DNA of 60,000 bases from Zygnema cylindricum (taxonomy: Eukaryota; Streptophyta; Zygnematophyceae; Zygnematales; Zygnemataceae), in assembly GCA_037447655.1 (NCBI GenBank), contig JBBHKE010001814.1, positions 89,547-149,546 of the forward strand. Reading direction: 5' to 3'. The position numbers and the translations under genes are program-made. Of the stretch, positions 9,443 to 20,380 are shown piece by piece (the stretch's first letter is position 1; each line of letters opens with the position of its first letter). The notes beneath the pieces were generated by a model. It was not told the DNA's origin, did not search any database, and was given only the letters and a program-made list of their open reading frames with translations.

Positions 9443-9975
9443 TATACGGTTCCAGGTTGTAATCGATCGTCGCGGTCTGTCGCGCGGCTGGCTTAAATGT
9501 CGTTACGTCAAGTTAGTGGTCTTTACAACAAGTTAGTGGTCCAGTTTGGTTTGGAGTCATTAAGTCTAGCTGTACGGTTTTGTAGTACGCTGGTCTCGCG
9601 AAGGTTTAGTTTGGCGACGACCAGGTATTTTTGTTTCGTTTGGTGTGTACGGTTGGTGGGTTCGTTTTGTTTTTATTTTTTTTGGTTGTACGTTTGCTTA
9701 GTACTTTTGTTGTATGTAGTTTCGCGTATAAACGCAATTTGATTGGTAGGCTCTTCGTGCGCACTTTATGTTTGGTTTGGTTTTATAGTTTGATAGTGTG
9801 ACGCTTCACTTGCAGTACTATACACTACAGCTTAGTAGGAGGGAAACTTAACCTTTTTATGGGAGAAAAATGTCCGTGAAATATATTGACTTTCGTGGAC
9901 AGTTCTCTCTCGTCTGAATTATGTTTATGCTTCCGCTGTAATTTTGCACTCTGCATTTTGTGTAAGATCCTATCA
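9443..9975 (+). repeat. Copia A LTR 1
   Basis: The 533-bp LTR starts TATACGGTTCCAGG (TGTTAGGTTCAAGG in LTR 2) and ends CCTATCA, giving imperfect inverted ends. It is followed two bases later by the primer site. LTR 1 has an extra 18 bases around 9,512-9,537 (AGTTAGTGGTC repeated) relative to LTR 2. Frames open across the LTR are not genes. Confidence 0.8.
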
Positions 9976-9977
9976 AG

Positions 9978-9989
9978 TGGTATCGGAGC
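9978..9989 (+). promoter_or_regulatory. Copia A primer-binding site
   Basis: TGGTATCGGAGC differs at one base from the common plant copia site TGGTATCAGAGC, complementary to the 3' end of initiator methionine tRNA. It lies two bases after the LTR, as expected for minus-strand priming. Confidence 0.85.
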
Positions 9990-10033
9990 TTGTTTGCTCC
10001 TTAAGGTGTAGAAGGGTGGCTAGTTTGGCCTCT

Positions 10034-11150
10034 ATGGGGAGAAAGAAGAAGAATACCCCTTCTCCTATAATGCCTTCTTCTTCTAGGATGATTCCTCGAC
10101 CTCCGGATCCGGATCCTCCGGATCCGGATTCTCCGGATCCAACCGAATTCGAATCATCGTTGGATCTGGAAGTAGAAACTCCATTTGTCTTCATCGGCAA
10201 AAATTTTGAGGAGGTTGTTCTGATCGATCCGATCGGATAAAAGAAAGAGAATGAGGGGAAAAAAGAGGATGAAGATGACGCGATGGAAGATCGTCTTCAA
10301 AAACTGATGGATGGTCTTTTCCGATATGTTGATCAACGGATCTCGGAGACGAATCGTGTCACGAGACCTCCATTTTTTGGAGATCCCATACCGACTGAAA
10401 GCGTCGTTGATACGGAAGGAGATGAGGAGGAGATGATGGAATTGATTCGAAAGGGGAAACTTCCCATCGATGACGTTTTCGATCTTGACGATTGGAGTGA
10501 AGGGGACGAGCAAGTTGAATCTATGTCCGGAAAAATTGTCATTTTCAATGGGACGAATTATCAATCGTGGAAGAAATATATCAAAGGCCAATTTAAATTA
10601 AAACGTCTTTGGAAGGTGGTAAAAGGGGTGAACAAGATGCCTACCTCGGATCAGAGAGCTTATCGGGTGTGGACGAAGAAAAATCTTTTCCACCGTCGGC
10701 GGTTTATTCCAATCATGTGGCACTTCTATTCACGATTTATTTCTTACCCGAAGATTCGCCCATGATTGTTGGGTGGCCCTTGAAAATCATTTTGAGAAAA
10801 GTCTTAAAAACAAAGGGCAACATCTTTATACCGATTAAACATCTTTCAAAGAGAAACCAAATGACTCGATCGATGAGGCCGCAAAGAGATTTAATATTAT
10901 TATTGAGCAACTCGCAAATATGAGGAAATTTATTGAAGAGAATGATAAGGCATCGGTCTTCACCCATGCCTTACCGGAGAAAATGTTACACTTACGGGAC
11001 ATTCTCTTATCAAGGGATTCGAACACCTAGGATTCGATCATTACATTTCTTGAATCGACCAAGGCGAATCGCCCGAGCTCATCGAGGGGGACGGAACCAA
11101 CTAGTTCCCTCAATGCGGCAACACCGGAAACGCCCGATCTAAATTATTTT
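10034..11150 (+). CDS. Copia A unit 1 gag, broken
   Basis: Gag capsid precursor. The likely start at 10,034 gives MGRKKKNTPSPIMPSSSRM, followed by a Pro-Asp repeat (PDPDPPDPDSPDP) and a stop at 10,238. The frame resumes after the stop and runs through 10,283-10,765. It has an acidic stretch, then IVIFNGTNYQSWKKYIKG, the W-containing motif at the head of copia gag (UBN2/DUF4219-like). After about 10,670 the frame shifts; gag-like sequence continues in pieces to 11,150. The Pro-Asp-rich N-terminal extension before the usual gag start is uncommon and is present identically in unit 2 (16,020-16,226). Confidence 0.7.
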
Positions 11151-11250
11151 TTGGGAAAAGGAGGAAAAAGAGGGGGATATTCGAGAGGAAGAGGGGGAAG
11201 AGGAAACGAAAGGGCCGTGAGATCTCTTTCCCAACCTCGGATATTCAAAT

Positions 11251-11532
11251 TTGACCAATATTGCATGTTTTCAATGCGGCAAACTTGGTCATATGGCGGC
11301 TTCTTGCCCGGATAAGGAGCGCCAATGTCACTTTTGCGAGAAATGGAGTCATATAAGCTCTCTATGTTACTCGAAGGCCGACAATGGAGGCGGCGGTGGA
11401 AGAGGAGATCGCGGCGGTAGAAGAGACGGCGACGGCCGATACGGTGGGCGCGGTGGCGGTCGTTATGGCGGCCGCGGTGTCCGCGGAGGTCGCCTTGGAA
11501 GACGAGGAGGACAATTTATGGGCGATGACTAA
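11251..11532 (+). CDS. Copia A unit 1 nucleocapsid: two zinc knuckles plus RGG-rich tail
   Basis: RNA-binding part of gag. CFQCGKLGHMAASC is a perfect CCHC knuckle, followed at once by a second cysteine-histidine set, CHFCEKWSHISSLC. The next 35 or so residues are Gly-Arg-rich (for example GGGRYGGRGVRGGR), an RGG-box-like region of the type known to bind RNA. The frame ends at a stop after FMGDD (11,530-11,532). The RGG tail joined to two knuckles is unusual for copia gag and is conserved in unit 2 (17,237-17,518). Confidence 0.78.
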   Translation: MTNIACFQCGKLGHMAASCPDKERQCHFCEKWSHISSLCYSKADNGGGGGRGDRGGRRDGDGRYGGRGGGRYGGRGVRGGRLGRRGGQFMGDD

Positions 11533-11599
11533 TTTGAAAGAGGAGTTGAAGGCGCGCAAATATTTTCCGCCCTTAACTTTTCGCTTGATATTTTGGCAG

Positions 11600-12226
11600 G
11601 TGCTACGCAACAAGAAAAAGAGTGGATTATAGATTATGGCGCGTCACACCACGTATGTACGGACGCGTCGTTTTTTGATGATTTTCGCTAACTCACAGTC
11701 ATAAGTGGACAAGTGATTACAATAAGTACAATGGGTATTGTACGTTTTGGACTTACCTATTTTGGACGCAAGTGGCGTGGAAAAAGTGACGCTAACCCAA
11801 CTAACAAATGTTTTGTACTTACTTGAAGGTTCAGTGAACCTTCTCAGCGTACCGCAGATTCAACGTGTAGGCGTTAGCGTATTTGCGTATGGCGACTCCA
11901 CATTAAAAATTGTACGATTGGATGGTGTACAAATAGGCGAAGGAGAAGTTACGGATTTTATGCATAGTCGCTTAATATGGCGTCGGCCGAAAGCGCACCC
12001 AAATTCTGGTGGCATTATTTTGCAAATTTCCGAATTGAAAGGCGATTTAACTTTGTGGCATCACTGTATGTGTCACATATCCGAGGGGAGTTTACGACGC
12101 ATGATAAAGAATGGAAGTGTAAGGGGATTCGACTTGGCGTCAAGAGAGAAAATTAACGGGTGCGAGATATGGAGTAAGGGGAGACAAATACGAAAGCCGC
12201 ATCCGGCCAAGGATCCAACGCATTGA
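11600..12226 (+). CDS. Copia A unit 1 protease and pre-integrase region, broken
   Basis: The protease signature WIIDYGASHHVC lies at 11,623-11,658. The usual copia motif is DSGAS, so Ser has become Tyr. A stop lies in frame near 11,690. From 11,738 the frame reads LYLLEGSVNLLSVPQIQRVG and LTLWHHCMCHISEGSLRRMI, the pre-integrase zinc region (normally WHxRLGHxS), with some of its metal ligands altered. The stop at 12,224 separates it from integrase. Confidence 0.75.
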
Positions 12227-13388
12227 TCTAAGCATCCGCTTGATCTTGCGCATATTGATTTATGTGGGGACGTAAAACTGGAGACGATTGGAGGAAACAA
12301 ATATATTATGGTGGTGGTGGACGACTTCTCTCGCTTCACATGGGTAATATTACATAAACACAAATCCGAAGCATTTTTACGCTTTCAAGAGTGGCATGTG
12401 ATGGCCGAAAGGCAATGTGATAGACAATTAAAATCTATTAGATCAGACAATGGAGGGGAATTTCTTGCTTTTGATCCTTATTGCAAAGAGTGGGGAATTT
12501 CTCACCAATATATCGCATCTTACTCACCGGAATCCAATGGAATGGCCGAAAGAAAGAACCGTACGCTTCAAGAAATGGTACGATCCATGGTACACGGATT
12601 CGGGAGGAGTATTCATTTATGGGGCGATGGAATTTTAACAGCGAATTATATTTGCAATCGGCGAATTACATCGGTTTTGGGTGATAAAACTCCGTATGAG
12701 TTGTGGTATGTGCGAAAGCCTACCCTACACCACATTCGGATTTTGGGATGCCGTGCGTCGGTTTATATTCAAGCACAAAAGATGAAGGGTAAGTCTGCAT
12801 CAAGGAGTTGGAGTGGTTATTTCGTTGGATATAGTGGGAAAGGGAGTTTTCATTGAGTTTATGATCCGATTCGAAATATCATCGAGGAATCGAGAAATGT
12901 GGATTTTCACGAGGACTTATTATCCACAATCTCTCGATCGGCTAAGCAAAATTCTAATCTTGACTTTCATGAAAATTTTTGAAATCGGTGATCTTAATGA
13001 CATTAAGGGTTCGGATTCGGAAATTGAGCCGGAATCCACCTCCTATGTTAAGAGGGTGAAATGTAAAATTGAGGAGAATGTAAATTTTGGTAACATTGGT
13101 GGGGATTTACGAAGCGAAAATTCCCGAATGTCTTCGAACACGAGGAAATCTTCGTCTTTTAAATCAAGTGAACCAAATATTATTGAGGAGGAACCGGCGA
13201 GGGAGGAGAAAAAATTTGAGCCGAAGAGGAGTATGCGAGAAAATAGGGGTAAGAAACCGACTCGTCTTTCTTTTGAGGGTAAGGGGAATGTGGAGAATTC
13301 GTATTATTTTATTTCGGCGGAGAGGGAGGATGATTTTCTTTTATAGCAATCATTATGTGAAAATAAGCCGGGCGATCCGCAATCGTAT
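12227..13388 (+). CDS. Copia A unit 1 integrase, broken after the core
   Basis: DDE-type integrase that would insert the cDNA. After DLAHIDLCGDV near 12,241 (first Asp region) the frame 12,308-12,856 has VVVDDFSRFTWVILHKHKSE, then SIRSDNGGEF with the second catalytic Asp, then SPESNGMAERKNRTLQEMV with the catalytic Glu. The tail (TPYELWYVRKPTLHHIRILG) is also typical. A stop at 12,854 follows KGSFH, and the spacer to RT (12,857-13,388) has more stops and a shift between frames. All three catalytic residues are present, so the core is well conserved despite the broken frame. Confidence 0.85.
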
Positions 13389-14903
13389 GTGGAAGCACGA
13401 AAATCATGCGATTGGGAGAAGCATTGGAAACCGGCGTGGGAAAGAGAACTTAAATCAATTATTGAAAACCGTACTTTTGAGGAGGTAAGCCTACCGGTGG
13501 GTAAAAAGGCTATTAATGCAAAATGGATTTTTAAAATCAAAACTGGTGCATCGGGGGAAGCAGTAAAACATAAGGCTCGGTTAGTTTGCAAGGGCTTTCA
13601 ACAAAGGGAGGGGATAGATTATACAGAGACGTATGCACCGGTTGTTAAGTTTGATTCATTGAGGATGATTATTGCTATTGCCGCTGCCGGCAAGAAGCAC
13701 ATTCACCAAATGGACGTAGAGACGGCGTTCTTCAATGGTGACTTAGAGGAGGATATTTATATGAAAGTTTCGGAAGGAGTAGTGTCAAAGGAGGGGAAGG
13801 TATGGCGGCTGTGAAAGTCCTTGTACGGACTAAAACAGGCACCGCGGAATTGGAATTTGAGATTACACAAGGTCCTAACCGAATTTGGATTTGTACGAAC
13901 AATTCCAGACTCTGGAGTTTACGTAAAAGGTGAGGGGGGGGATCAAATCATATTTTCTGTCTACTTGGATGACTTTTTGATGATATGTGACAAGTTGACC
14001 CGAATTGCGGAGTTGAAAGAGTACTTGCGTCTACTCTTTAAAGTCACAAATTTGGGGGACGTACGATATATTCTTGGAGTGGAAGTTTTGAGGTACGATA
14101 ATGGAGATATTAAATTGTCGCAAGCGCAATATTGTAAAGAAGTACTAACAAAATTTTCTATGTTGGATTCTAAGCCGGTTTTGACACCACTAGATTCCAA
14201 ACTTCAATATCGCAAATTTGAGGAGGAAGAAACTGTCCACATGCCCTATTGTGAGGCCGTTGGAAAATTGATGTATTTCAGTGTGGCCACGCGACCAGAT
14301 ATTTCAGCCGCAGTTTCTGTCATGAGCCGATTTTGTCAAGCTCTTAAAAGGATTCATTGGGAGGCCGTGAAGAGGATATTTCGTTACCTTGCAGGTACGG
14401 TCGAGATTGGTTTACTATTTCGATCTGGACGGACATCTTTGGAGTGCGTGGGATATTGTGTCGCACATTGGGGTGGAGATTTTGATACAAGAAAGTCAAC
14501 GTCTCGATATGCTTTTGTTTTTGGTGGCGCGACATTTTTTTGGAGTTCGCGACTCCAACCAACTGTCGCATTAAGTTCAACCGAAGCGGAGTACATGGTT
14601 GCGTGTCATATGTCTAAGGCGTCGATTTGGATTAAGGGGCTACTTGGAGAATTGGGGAATACGATTGGATGCATAAAATTTTTTTCTGACAGTATGAGTT
14701 CGATGGCGTTGGTGAAGAATCTTGTCTTTCACAAAAGGACAAAACATATTTGGATTCAATGGCACTTCGTACGCGATTTGGTCACCGCAAAGGAAGTTGA
14801 ATTTTTGTACGTTTCGACGTTGGTGGAAGCCGCGGATATTCTGACGAAAGCCGCGAGTCATGATGTACTTTTGAGGGGAAGACCCAAATTAGGGTTGGTG
14901 TAA
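13389..14903 (+). CDS. Copia A unit 1 reverse transcriptase and RNase H with one in-frame stop
   Basis: RT starts with NAKWIFKIKTGASGE, ARLVCKGFQQREGIDYTETY and QMDVETAFFNGDLEEDIYMK, which carries the first catalytic Asp. A TGA at 13,812-13,814 interrupts the frame just before SLYGLKQAPRNW, which continues in the same frame. The catalytic box is YLDD (in FSVYLDDFLMICDK) rather than the usual YVDD. RNase H follows with TRPDISAAVSVMSRF, DTRKSTSRYAFVFGG and LSSTEAEYMVACHM, and the frame ends at 14,901 beside the polypurine tract. One stop codon is the only visible lesion in this 1.5-kb part, which is better preserved than gag. Confidence 0.88.
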
Positions 14904-14913
14904 TGATTACAAC

Positions 14914-14927
14914 TTTGAGAGGGGGAT
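14914..14927 (+). promoter_or_regulatory. Copia A polypurine tract
   Basis: The tract TTTGAGAGGGGGAT directly precedes LTR 2. It is the expected priming site for plus-strand synthesis. Confidence 0.8.
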
Positions 14928-15961
14928 TGTTAGGTTCAAGGTTGTTAACAGTCGTTGCGGTTTGTCGTGCGGCTGGCTCAATTGTCGTTACGACAAGTTT
15001 CACCGTGAATCGCTATTAGCGTGTTGGATGCTAATTGTGGTACCTTGCTTTTTTCGGAAAATTCTCAAATAGAATTAAACATTCTAAATGTTTCTACACG
15101 TTATTTGAGGTAGTCCATTAAATAGGATTCATGACTCTAATAAAGTTTCATTATAGATAGTGTGGTGTACGGTCTGTCATATACGTACTTTTTTGTACTT
15201 TTTTAAGTAGAAAAGTACAGATAAGATATTCACGCTGCCCCGTAGTCGCGCTAACATGTAATTGCGTAAATATTTTCCGGCATTCGCGGATGTCAAAAAA
15301 ACACGACGGCGTACGATTTGAACAATTTCGTACATGCACATATTGTAGTGTGGAGATATTATGCACCGAAAATTTTTACAAAGCAGTTAACAAATTAGAG
15401 TGTACGAAAAATTAGAATAAAAATTATTTCCAAAAAAAACGACATTCCCAATTAGCGTAAATAACGTTAATTGTTTCATTACGCTATCTATTTCATTACG
15501 CTAATAGCGATTCACGGTGTAGTGGTCCAGGTTGGTTTGGAGTCATTAAGTCTAGCTGTACGGTTTTGTAGTACGCTGGTCTCGCGAAGGTTTAGTTTGG
15601 CGACGACCAGGTATTTTTGTTTCGTTTGGTGTGTACGGTTAGTGGGTTCGTTTTGTTTTTATTTGTTTTGGTTGTACGTTTGCTTAGTACTTTTGTTGTA
15701 CGTAGTTTCGCGTATAAACGCAATTTGATTGGTAGGCTCTTCGTGCGCACTTTATGTTTGGTTTGGTTTTATAGTTTGATAGTGTGACGCTTCACTTGCA
15801 GTACTATACACTACAGCTTAGTAGGAGGGAAACTTAACCTTTTTATGGGAGAAAAATGTCCGTGAAATATATTGACTTTCGTGGACAGTTCTCTCTCGTC
15901 TGAATTATGTTTATGCTTCCGCTGTAATTTTGCACTCTGCATTTTGTGTAAGATCCTATCA
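14928..15961 (+). repeat. Copia A LTR 2, interrupted by an inverted-repeat element
   Basis: Starts TGTTAGGTTCAAGG and resumes after the insertion at 15,520 with AGTGGTCCAGGTTGG, ending at 15,961 just before the second primer site. Without the 519-bp insert it is about 515 bp and aligns along its length with LTR 1. Confidence 0.8.
15001..15519. mobile_element. MITE-like non-autonomous element with 21-bp perfect terminal inverted repeats
   Basis: The 519-bp insertion is defined by comparison with the uninterrupted LTR 1. Both ends carry the same 21-base inverted repeat (outer end CACCGTGAATCGCTATTAGC). The interior is AT-rich and has no transposase. The empty site reads GTTAGTGG; the flanks are GTTT and TAGTGG, compatible with a TA duplication with one substitution. 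That would fit a Tc1/mariner-type element, but superfamily is not proven. Confidence 0.75.
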
Positions 15962-18711
15962 AGTGGTATCGGAGCTTGTTTGCTCCTTAAGGTGTAGAAG
16001 GGTGGCTAGTTTGGCCTCTATGGGGAGAAAGAAGAAGAATACCCCTTCTCCTATAATGCCTTCTTCTTCTAGGATGATTCCTCGACCTCCGGATCCGGAT
16101 CCTCCGGATCCGGATTCTCCGGATCCAACCGAATTCGAATCATCGTTGGATCTGGAAGTAGAAACTCCATTTGTCTTCATCGGCAAAAATTTTGAGGAGG
16201 TTGTTCTGATCGATCCGATCGGATAAAAGAAAGAGAATGAGGGGAAAAAAGAGGATGAAGATGACGCGATGGAAGATCGTCTTCAAAAACTGATGGATGG
16301 TCTTTTCCGATATGTTGATCAACGGATCTCGGAGACGAATCGTGTCACGAGACCTCCATTTTTTGGAGATCCCATACCGACTGAAAGCGTCGTTGATACG
16401 GAAGGAGATGAGGAGGAGATGATGGAATTGATTCGAAAGGGGAAACTTCCCATCGATGACGTTTTCGATCTTGACGATTGGAGTGAAGGGGACGAGCAAG
16501 TTGAATCTATGTCCGGAAAAATTGTCATTTTCAATGGGACGAATTATCAATCGTGGAAGAAATATATCAAAGGCCAATTTAAATTAAAACGTCTTTGGAA
16601 GGTGGTAAAAGGGGTGAACAAGATGCCTACCTCGGATCAGAGAGCTTATCGGGTGTGGACGAAGAAAAATCTTTTCCACCGTCGGCGGTTTATTCCAATC
16701 ATGTGGCACTTCTATTCACGATTTATTTCTTACCCGAAGATTCGCCCATGATTGTTGGGTGGCCCTTGAAAATCATTTTGAGAAAAGTCTTAAAAACAAA
16801 GGGCAACATCTTTATACCGATTAAACATCTTTCAAAGAGAAACCAAATGACTCGATCGATGAGGCCGCAAAGAGATTTAATATTATTATTGAGCAACTCG
16901 CAAATATGAGGAAATTTATTGAAGAGAATGATAAGGCATCGGTCTTCACCCATGCCTTACCGGAGAAAATGTTACACTTACGGGACATTCTCTTATCAAG
17001 GGATTCGAACACCTAGGATTCGATCATTACATTTCTTGAATCGACCAAGGCGAATCGCCCGAGCTCATCGAGGGGGACGGAACCAACTAGTTCCCTCAAT
17101 GCGGCAACACCGGAAACGCCCGATCTAAATTATTTTTTGGGAAAAGGAGGAAAAAGAGGGGGATATTCGAGAGGAAGAGGGGGAAGAGGAAACGAAAGGG
17201 CCGTGAGATCTCTTTCCCAACCTCGGATATTCAAATTTGACCAATATTGCATGTTTTCAATGCGGCAAACTTGGTCATATGGCGGCTTCTTGCCCGGATA
17301 AGGAGCGCCAATGTCACTTTTGCGAGAAATGGAGTCATATAAGCTCTCTATGTTACTCGAAGGCCGACAATGGAGGCGGCGGTGGAAGAGGAGATCGCGG
17401 CGGTAGAAGAGACGGCGACGGCCGATACGGTGGGCGCGGTGGCGGTCGTTATGGCGGCCGCGGTGTCCGCGGAGGTCGCCTTGGAAGACGAGGAGGACAA
17501 TTTATGGGCGATGACTAATTTGAAAGAGGAGTTGAAGGCGCGCAAATATTTTCCGCCCTTAACTTTTCGCTTGATATTTTGGCAGGTGCTACGCAACAAG
17601 AAAAAGAGTGGATTATAGATTATGGCGCGTCACACCACGTATGTACGGACGCGTCGTTTTTTGATGATTTTCGCTAACTCACAGTCATAAGTGGACAAGT
17701 GATTACAATAAGTACAATGGGTATTGTACGTTTTGGACTTACCTATTTTGGACCCAAGTGGCGTGGAAAAAGTGACGCTAACCCAACTAACAAATGTTTT
17801 GTACTTACTTGAAGGTTCAGTGAACCTTCTCAGCGTACCGCAGATTCAACGTGTAGGCGTTAGCGTATTTGCGTATGGCGACTCCACATTAAAAATTGTA
17901 CGATTGGATGGTGTACAAATAGGCGAAGGAGAAGTCACGGATTTTATGCATAGTCGCTTAATATGGCGTCGGCCGAAAGCGCACCCAAATTCTGGTGGCA
18001 TTATTTTGCAAATTTCCGAATTGAAAGGCGATTTAACTTTGTGGCATCACTGTATGTGTCACATATCCGAGGGGAGTTTACGACGCATGATAAAGAATGG
18101 AAGTGTAAGGGGATTCGACTTGGCGTCAAGAGAGAAAATTAACGGGTGCGAGATATGGAGTAAGGGGAGACAAATACGAAAGCCGCATCCGGCCAAGGAT
18201 CCAACGCATTGATCTAAGCATCCGCTTGATCTTGCGCATATTGATTTATGTGGGGACGTAAAACTGGAGACGATTGGAGGAAACAAATATATTATGGTGG
18301 TGGTGGACGACTTCTCTCGCTTCACATGGGTAATATTACATAAACACAAATCCGAAGCATTTTTACGCTTTCAAGAGTGGCATGTGATGGCCGAAAGGCA
18401 ATGTGATAGACAATTAAAATCTATTAGATCAGACAATGGAGGGGAATTTCTTGCTTTTGATCCTTATTGCAAAGAGTGGGGAATTTCTCACCAATATATC
18501 GCATCTTACTCACCGGAATCCAATGGAATGGCCGAAAGAAAGAACCGTACGCTTCAAGAAATGGTACGATCCATGGTACACGGATTCGGGAGGAGTATTC
18601 ATTTATGGGGCGATGGAATTTTAACAGCGAATTATATTTGCAATCGGCGAATTACATCGGTTTTGGGTGATATAACCTCGTATGAGTGGTGGTATGGGCG
18701 AAACTCTATAT
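15962..18711 (+). mobile_element. Copia A unit 2, internal region truncated in integrase
   Basis: A near-identical copy of 9,976-12,700, offset by 5,986 bases, starting with its own primer site at 15,964-15,975. It holds the same gag pieces (16,020-16,226, 16,269-16,751), the two zinc knuckles with RGG tail (17,237-17,518), protease remnant (17,609-17,644), pre-integrase region (17,724-18,212) and integrase core (18,294-18,660), including the same inherited stops. Single-base differences include GACGCAAG to GACCCAAG near 17,752. Mismatches rise sharply from about 18,670. The match ends near 18,711, where gypsy 2 begins. RT, RNase H and the third LTR are missing. Confidence 0.85.
18294..18711 (+). 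CDS. Copia A unit 2 integrase fragment
   Basis: Repeats the DDE core of unit 1: VVVDDFSRFTWVILHKHKSE, SIRSDNGGEF and NGMAERKNRTLQEMV, with the second catalytic Asp and the Glu kept. After ITSVLGD the sequence diverges (TSYEWWYGRN in place of TPYELWYVRK) and coding similarity stops at the junction with the gypsy element. It is a fragment with no function. Confidence 0.8.
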
Positions 18712-19500
18712 CTTTACATTGTGAAATATGCTGCGATTTGTGCCATGACTGAAATGGCACCAGCCTATTCCGGCTCACTAGTCATAATTGGCAGCCCGCA
18801 AATTCCTTTCCAACCTGTTGTTCTCGCAATTTATGAATCTACCAGTATTGAAATCTCACTAGAGATACCTAAGGTCCCTCATCAATTCGTAGTAGCAGTT
18901 CGAGTAGTAATTCCTGTTCAAGCAGCTATGTTTGTCCCCTTACGCGATTCGGTATCATTTGTTTTACCTTGTTACATGAGAAGTACAAAATGCAAAACCA
19001 TGATCAAGTCAAAGAACTGATGAATTTCAAACGCAGATTGGGAGAAACTACAACGACAATGCGAGCACGTATGGAAACCTTACGTGAAGCCCTGCTTGAC
19101 CTAATGTTTGACATATAGGCAGTTCATAAATTTGTGGGACATTTTCCCACCCAATCTCAACGTTTCATTCAAAGCCATTTGACTGAGGCGTATGGCCTCG
19201 AAACTACTTTCGAGCAAGTTGCAAAATATGCTATAAAGAATGAAATGTAGACCTACTGGTGGGACGCTCATGAGCGACCTAAGCCTTCTCTTAGGGATCA
19301 TTCGAATCCAAATCCAAATCTGAATCCTTTCCCTAACGCACGCGTATGGACAAACCCTAGATCTCATACGGCTCCAGCCAAAGGGACGTTGCCGACGACT
19401 CCCAAAGTGTGTATATGCTTCTGATGCTGTAACACCGGTCACGACTCACGCAATTGTCCGGATAAGACGGCCACGTGTACTCATTGTTATAAAACAATCA
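18712..19500 (+). CDS. Gypsy 2 gag and zinc knuckle, broken
   Basis: The C-terminal gag region is recognised by close similarity to gypsy 1. QVKELMNF, RARMETLREAL and FIQSHLTEAYGLE lie at about 18,994-19,210. A stop at about 19,116 splits it. A Pro-Asn-rich spacer follows (19,290-19,400). The zinc knuckle then reads CF, stop, CCNTGHDSRNCPDK at 19,411-19,465, so a stop sits inside the first half. The 5' part (18,712-18,990) has an open frame, but its relation to gypsy 1 gag is weak. The N-terminus of gag is missing at the junction with copia A. Confidence 0.65.
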
Positions 19501-20160
19501 TTATATTCACTGATGTCACATTAAAAATCCTGATTTTAGTTATCAAAATCAAATCAAAAATGGCGGCAATCGTGTCTGCTCAGCAAAATTGGTCACTCCA
19601 CCTAAGGAGGTAAAAAAAGACACACATCTTTGAATCAGTACGAAGGACCGCGAGAAATCCGCGATGCAAGCTACTGTGGCAGCCATGATGAAGGAGCAAT
19701 TTTCGTAGTTTTTGGCGCAGGTCAAACCGCAATTATCCGGAATGGCTTGAACTGAGGTTAATATGTCCTCATTTACTGGTCGATCCCTTTGAGAGTCCAC
19801 TCTTTAGCAGCGGGCACCTCATTTTTAAAGGACTCTCGATCAGAATTGCGAATTATAATCCATTAACACCCATATTCCACTATCATTTGCTAAAGAACCT
19901 CTTTCACCTATTTTAGAAACAACTTCTATTATCACAACAGAGGCACTAACAATCCCAAAAATGAGTATCAAAGACACCTATATGGTCAATGAACGATTAT
20001 CAATACTGTCCACCATGCTTTGTGATCTGGTGCATAACACCAAATCCATGGATCTAACTCAATTTGCTCATGCAATACAGACCCTTTAGAATCATTGAAA
20101 CGCACTCTCTCTTCAAGCAATTACCCTTAAAGAATGTGTTGGTCTTACACCGCACATAAG
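19501..20160 (+). other. Gypsy 2 gag-protease connector, heavily decayed
   Basis: No continuous frame is present. The position corresponds to gypsy 1 4,380-3,700, and short matches occur (for example MMKEQF near 19,687 and a leucine-rich stretch near 20,010-20,100). It is kept as element DNA only because it lies between recognised gag and protease. Confidence 0.5.
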
Positions 20161-20182
20161 TTTTATAGTTAACAAACTAGGA

Positions 20183-20380
20183 GTGTTAATAGTCAATGGT
20201 TTTGCCCCAGCGTTACCTCTCATGGACACAGGCGCGAAACCAATTATTTTTGGGTCAGATTTTGCAATCAAAATAGGTCTTACAGCAGAAAAACTACAAC
20301 CTACAACCACACGTTTATTGACTTCAGCAGGCACCACAAAACTTGTTCTCAGAATTACAAAAGAACCCATGTGTTTTTAG
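20183..20380 (+). CDS. Gypsy 2 aspartic protease
   Basis: Retropepsin-type domain. The frame contains LPLMDTGAKPIIFGSDFAIK with the active-site Asp-Thr-Gly at 20,225-20,233, then TRLLTSAGTTKLVLRITKEP. It parallels gypsy 1 (PLMDTGAKLIILGSSF and TRLLTSAGTT). A stop at 20,378 ends the frame. Sequence matching the downstream half (AFVTKCNDYECLVG, with a stop near 20,467) continues to 20,530. It would process the polyprotein, but it cannot be made whole here. Confidence 0.78.
   Translation: MLIVNGFAPALPLMDTGAKPIIFGSDFAIKIGLTAEKLQPTTTRLLTSAGTTKLVLRITKEPMCF

Larger units (their letters stand above)
9978..14927 (+). mobile_element. Copia A unit 1, internal region
   Basis: A complete Ty1/copia internal region in the order gag, zinc knuckles with RGG tail, protease, integrase, RT and RNase H. 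It is bounded by the primer site at 9,978 and the polypurine tract at 14,914-14,927. Integrase preceding RT defines copia rather than gypsy. Several stops and frameshifts make it inactive. The first 2.7 kb is almost identical to unit 2, 5,986 bases downstream. Confidence 0.88.

Noticed and set aside
9497-9742. Open frame in copia A LTR (also at 15,471-15,728)
   Set aside because: Lies wholly inside the LTR and is duplicated with it; no recognisable domain.
9973-10200. Minus-strand Gly/Ser-rich frame opposite copia A gag
   Set aside because: Antisense shadow of the Pro-Asp repeat in gag.
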